From positions 1-9,391 of the forward strand of contig JAJZHJ010000027.1 in NCBI GenBank assembly GCA_021804525.1: DNA of 9,391 nucleotides. The letters run 5' to 3'. Below the pieces are notes generated by a model that was given only the letters and a program-made list of their open reading frames with translations, did not search any database and was not told the DNA's origin. Position numbers and translations under genes: made by a program. Each line of letters opens with the position of its first letter. Within the stretch, counting starts at the first letter, position 1. Source of the DNA: Bacteroidota bacterium (GTDB lineage Bacteria > Bacteroidota > Bacteroidia > Bacteroidales > Paludibacteraceae). Of this stretch, positions 7,443 through 9,391 are shown piece after piece.

Positions 7443-8435
7443 CTACTTCAAATTCTCGTGATACCATTTAACCGCTTCACGAAGACCTTCTTTAAAGTAA
7501 AAAAGGGGTTGATAACCCAACAACTTTTGTGCTTTTTCAATGCTTGCCAAAGAATGAGGTATGTCGCCGATACGATTTGGCCCATAAATTGTATCCACTG
7601 CTGTAATAGTCGGATCGTATTCGCTTAAATAGGTTTTTAAATATTCTGTCAATTGCGTCAATGATGTTTGTTCGCCGCAAGCCGTATTGTAAACTGTATT
7701 CACAGCCTTGCTGTTTTGTGTTGATATGGCGAGTAGATTCATCAATAATACATTCTCAATGTAGGTGAAGTCCCGAGAATAACTTCCATCTCCATTGATA
7801 ATCGGAGATTGATGTTGCATCAGCTGTTTTACGAACAAAGGAATAACCGCGGCATAAGCTCCGTTCGGATCTTGGCGACGCCCGAATACATTAAAATAAC
7901 GCAATCCGATACTTTCTAACCCATATGTTGTAGCAAAAACATCGGCGTACAGTTCGTTCGCATATTTCGTAATAGCATAGGGAGATAATGGACGGCCAAT
8001 GGTTTCTTCCACTTTAGGCAATGATACAGAGTCTCCGTAAGTAGATGAACTTGCTGCATAAACGAATCGTTTTACATTTGCATCTCGAGCCGCCACGAGC
8101 ATGTTCAAAAAACCTGTCGTGTTTACTTCATGCGTTGTAATGGGGTCTTTGATAGAGCGAGGCACTGAACCTAATGCAGCTTCGTGAAATACGTAATCCA
8201 CCCCATTGATAGCTTTACGACAATCGTCAAGATTTCGGATATCGCCTACAACCAGATGGAAACGTGAATTGTTTAATAATAAAGAAGAAATGTTTTCCCA
8301 ATGGCCGGTACTGAAATTATCCAGACAAACAACTCGATGTTCTAATGACAGAAGCAATTCGCATAGGTTGCTCCCAATAAATCCGGCGCCACCAGTCACT
8401 AAAACTGTAGATGGTTGAAAATAAGGATAATTCAT
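7443..8435 (-). CDS. wbpP: UDP-N-acetylglucosamine 4-epimerase, WbpP/TviC type (SDR family)
   Basis: This extended short-chain dehydrogenase interconverts the C4 epimers of UDP-GlcNAc/UDP-GalNAc or of their uronic acids. Over 330 residues it shows TGGAGFIGSNL (14-24, NAD loop), LDNFSTGH (38-45), GDIRNLDDC (64-72), AASSSTYGD (127-135, catalytic Ser/Thr region) and YAITK (153-157, catalytic Y153 and K157). LRYFNVFGRRQDPNGAYAAV is also present. ALGSVPRSIKDP and the RRQDPNGAYAAVIP stretch are, from memory, hallmarks of WbpP and its relatives rather than of galactose-specific GalE. I place the start at ATG 8435: the frame can be extended ten codons to a TTG at 8465, but MNYPYFQPSTVLVTGG is the natural N-terminus and the extension reads as leader. 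It stands between the Wzc-like gene and tviB on one strand, the expected pairing for making UDP-GalNAcA in Vi-like or O-antigen pathways. Confidence 0.92.
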   Translation of the reverse strand: MNYPYFQPSTVLVTGGAGFIGSNLCELLLSLEHRVVCLDNFSTGHWENISSLLLNNSRFHLVVGDIRNLDDCRKAINGVDYVFHEAALGSVPRSIKDPITTHEVNTTGFLNMLVAARDANVKRFVYAASSSTYGDSVSLPKVEETIGRPLSPYAITKYANELYADVFATTYGLESIGLRYFNVFGRRQDPNGAYAAVIPLFVKQLMQHQSPIINGDGSYSRDFTYIENVLLMNLLAISTQNSKAVNTVYNTACGEQTSLTQLTEYLKTYLSEYDPTITAVDTIYGPNRIGDIPHSLASIEKAQKLLGYQPLFYFKEGLREAVKWYHENLK

Positions 8436-8485
8436 GTGTAATAATTGAAATAAATAAAATAACAATAGACAGTAACTTATTCATA

Positions 8486-8516
8486 TTAAAATAGGATGCT
8501 GCTTATTGTTAGCAAA
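8486..8516 (-). promoter_or_regulatory. Possible Bacteroidota-type promoter before wbpP
   Basis: On the - strand, TTTG (8516-8513) is followed after 19 bases by TATTTTAA (8493-8486). The Bacteroides housekeeping promoter has TTTG near -33 and TAnnTTTG near -7. The upstream box and spacing fit; the downstream box matches four of six fixed bases. Transcription would begin about 45 bases before ATG 8435. It lies in the 95-bp gap between the kinase gene and wbpP, and would give that pair transcription independent of the kinase gene. AT-rich DNA yields such matches by chance. Confidence 0.22.
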
Positions 8517-8530
8517 GTCAATAAAAATGA

Positions 8531-9391
8531 TTATTCCTGTTTCTTTTGATGATAATTCCCATATCCATAATGGTATCCATAATGGTATCCTCGACGGTAC
8601 CCATAATGTCTTTTCTCCATGTGGACATCGTTGATGACAAGATAAATAGGCTTAAGAGATCCTTCTGTCGCTAACCGATTCACAAATTCCAAGTTGCGGC
8701 GATCAGAATATTCAGCGCGACATACATACAATGTCACATCTGTCAGTCGGTGGAGTAATAAAGTATCTGAAACTGCACCAACAGGAGCTGTGTCCATTAC
8801 GACATAATCATAGTCAGACTTTAAAATTTCAAACATTTCGTCTAATCGATGACGCATAATCAATTCGTTTGGATTGGGCGGTATCATCCCCGAAGGTAAA
8901 AGATCGAGATTTGGATAGTCAGGTGTAGATAATACCAATTTATGTACATCACTTTCGAGACCAGTCAAATAGGAAGTGATACCTTCTTGGTCAGGAAGTC
9001 CAAACAGTTTCGTTAATTGTGGTTTCCGTAAATCAAGTCCCATCAATAAAACTTTTTTATCGGCCATTGAGAGAGTAATAGCTAAATTCACACTGACAAA
9101 TGTTTTTCCTTCGCCCGGTTCTGTCGAAGTCACCATCACTACTTTTTGAGTAGGATAGTCAAGCACAAACTGTAACTTTGTGCGAAGTAACCTGAGTAGT
9201 TCGGGATTTGATTCGGTGACAGCATGTTGATCTACAATTGTTTGGCCTGAAAGATTGTGCCCCAGCTCAGTCAATACGGGAACACTTGTAATGGCTTCTA
9301 CATCTTGTCGGGTATGTATAGAAGTATCAAGCAGATCGCGAATGTAAATGATCAGGATCGGAATTGCTAACCCTAAAATAAAAAATACCAG
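8531..9391 (-). CDS. Wzc-like polysaccharide co-polymerase/BY-type tyrosine kinase (5' partial, C-terminal half)
   Basis: The frame stays open to the window edge, giving 286 visible residues. A TTG at 9274 could be mistaken for a start, but the 39 residues before it read as the end of a membrane helix (about 1-17, LVFFILGLAIPILIIYI) and the RDLLDTSIHTRQDVEAIT linker typical of Wzc. The missing N-terminal part should hold the Wzz domain and first helix. The kinase has the EXXRXXR oligomerisation motif (E64, R67, R70), Walker A STEPGEGKT (89-97, K96), a Walker A' region VLLMGLDLRKP (114-124) and Walker B YVVMDTAPVG (196-205, D200). It ends in a cluster of eight tyrosines (263-280), the expected autophosphorylation tail. 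Such proteins set chain length and drive export of capsule or exopolysaccharide with the Wza/Wzx/Wzy system. Its gene is upstream of wbpP and tviB in the same direction. Glycine replaces the usual first Asp of Walker A'. Confidence 0.93.
   Translation of the reverse strand: MVFFILGLAIPILIIYIRDLLDTSIHTRQDVEAITSVPVLTELGHNLSGQTIVDQHAVTESNPELLRLLRTKLQFVLDYPTQKVVMVTSTEPGEGKTFVSVNLAITLSMADKKVLLMGLDLRKPQLTKLFGLPDQEGITSYLTGLESDVHKLVLSTPDYPNLDLLPSGMIPPNPNELIMRHRLDEMFEILKSDYDYVVMDTAPVGAVSDTLLLHRLTDVTLYVCRAEYSDRRNLEFVNRLATEGSLKPIYLVINDVHMEKRHYGYRRGYHYGYHYGYGNYHQKKQE
8562..8590 (-). repeat. 12-bp tandem repeat encoding the YGYH tail of the kinase
   Basis: The + strand unit TATCCATAATGG occurs twice exactly (8562-8573 and 8574-8585) with a further five bases to 8590. 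A degenerate copy continues toward 8608. Twelve bases are four codons, so each unit adds an in-frame Tyr-Gly-Tyr-His block to the kinase C-terminus. Gain or loss of a unit would change the tyrosine count without a frameshift. Confidence 0.85.

Noticed and set aside
8436..8465. TTG-initiated ten-residue extension of the epimerase.
   Set aside because: The extra residues are an AT-rich leader translation without family similarity; ATG 8435 gives the expected N-terminus before the NAD loop.
9272..9274. TTG as the start of a 247-residue stand-alone tyrosine kinase.
   Set aside because: The frame continues unbroken to the window edge and encodes a membrane helix plus the Wzc linker, so the gene is simply cut by the window.

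Overview
The window looks like the chromosome of a member of the Bacteroidota, most likely a Bacteroidales-type anaerobe or facultative anaerobe. The reasons are an AT-leaning base composition, weak or absent Shine-Dalgarno sequences, a Wzc-type kinase with a tyrosine-rich tail, and an oxygen-independent HemN beside a HemY-type oxidase. Genus cannot be fixed from the sequence alone.

Left half (1-5958, + strand): a TonB-dependent outer-membrane receptor (5' end outside the window), a single-subunit inner-membrane MFS permease resembling the RhtX/FptX and AmpG groups, oxygen-independent coproporphyrinogen III oxidase (hemN) and FAD-dependent protoporphyrinogen oxidase (hemG, HemY type). The permease and hemN overlap by ATGA and hemG follows after 28 bp, so these three are very probably one operon. 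The receptor ends 150 bp upstream and may share it. Read together, they form an outer-membrane receptor, an inner-membrane importer and two consecutive late heme-pathway enzymes. This suggests salvage of an external porphyrin precursor or iron chelate, which is the most interesting hypothesis here. Ferrochelatase and the early heme genes are not in the window.

Boundary (5959-6072): a perfect 18-bp inverted repeat lies between convergent genes and is very likely a bidirectional terminator.

Right half (6073-9391, - strand, transcribed right to left): the C-terminal half of a Wzc-like polysaccharide co-polymerase and tyrosine kinase (5' end outside the window), then a WbpP-type UDP-N-acetylhexosamine 4-epimerase, then a TviB/WbpO-type UDP-N-acetylhexosamine 6-dehydrogenase. 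The two sugar enzymes should make UDP-GalNAcA, an acidic building block for capsule, O-antigen or exopolysaccharide. The kinase would control chain length and export. This is the distal end of a surface-polysaccharide locus.

No tRNA, rRNA, CRISPR array, insertion sequence or integrase was seen. No intergenic stretch exceeds 300 bp; the largest is 150 bp (1795-1944).
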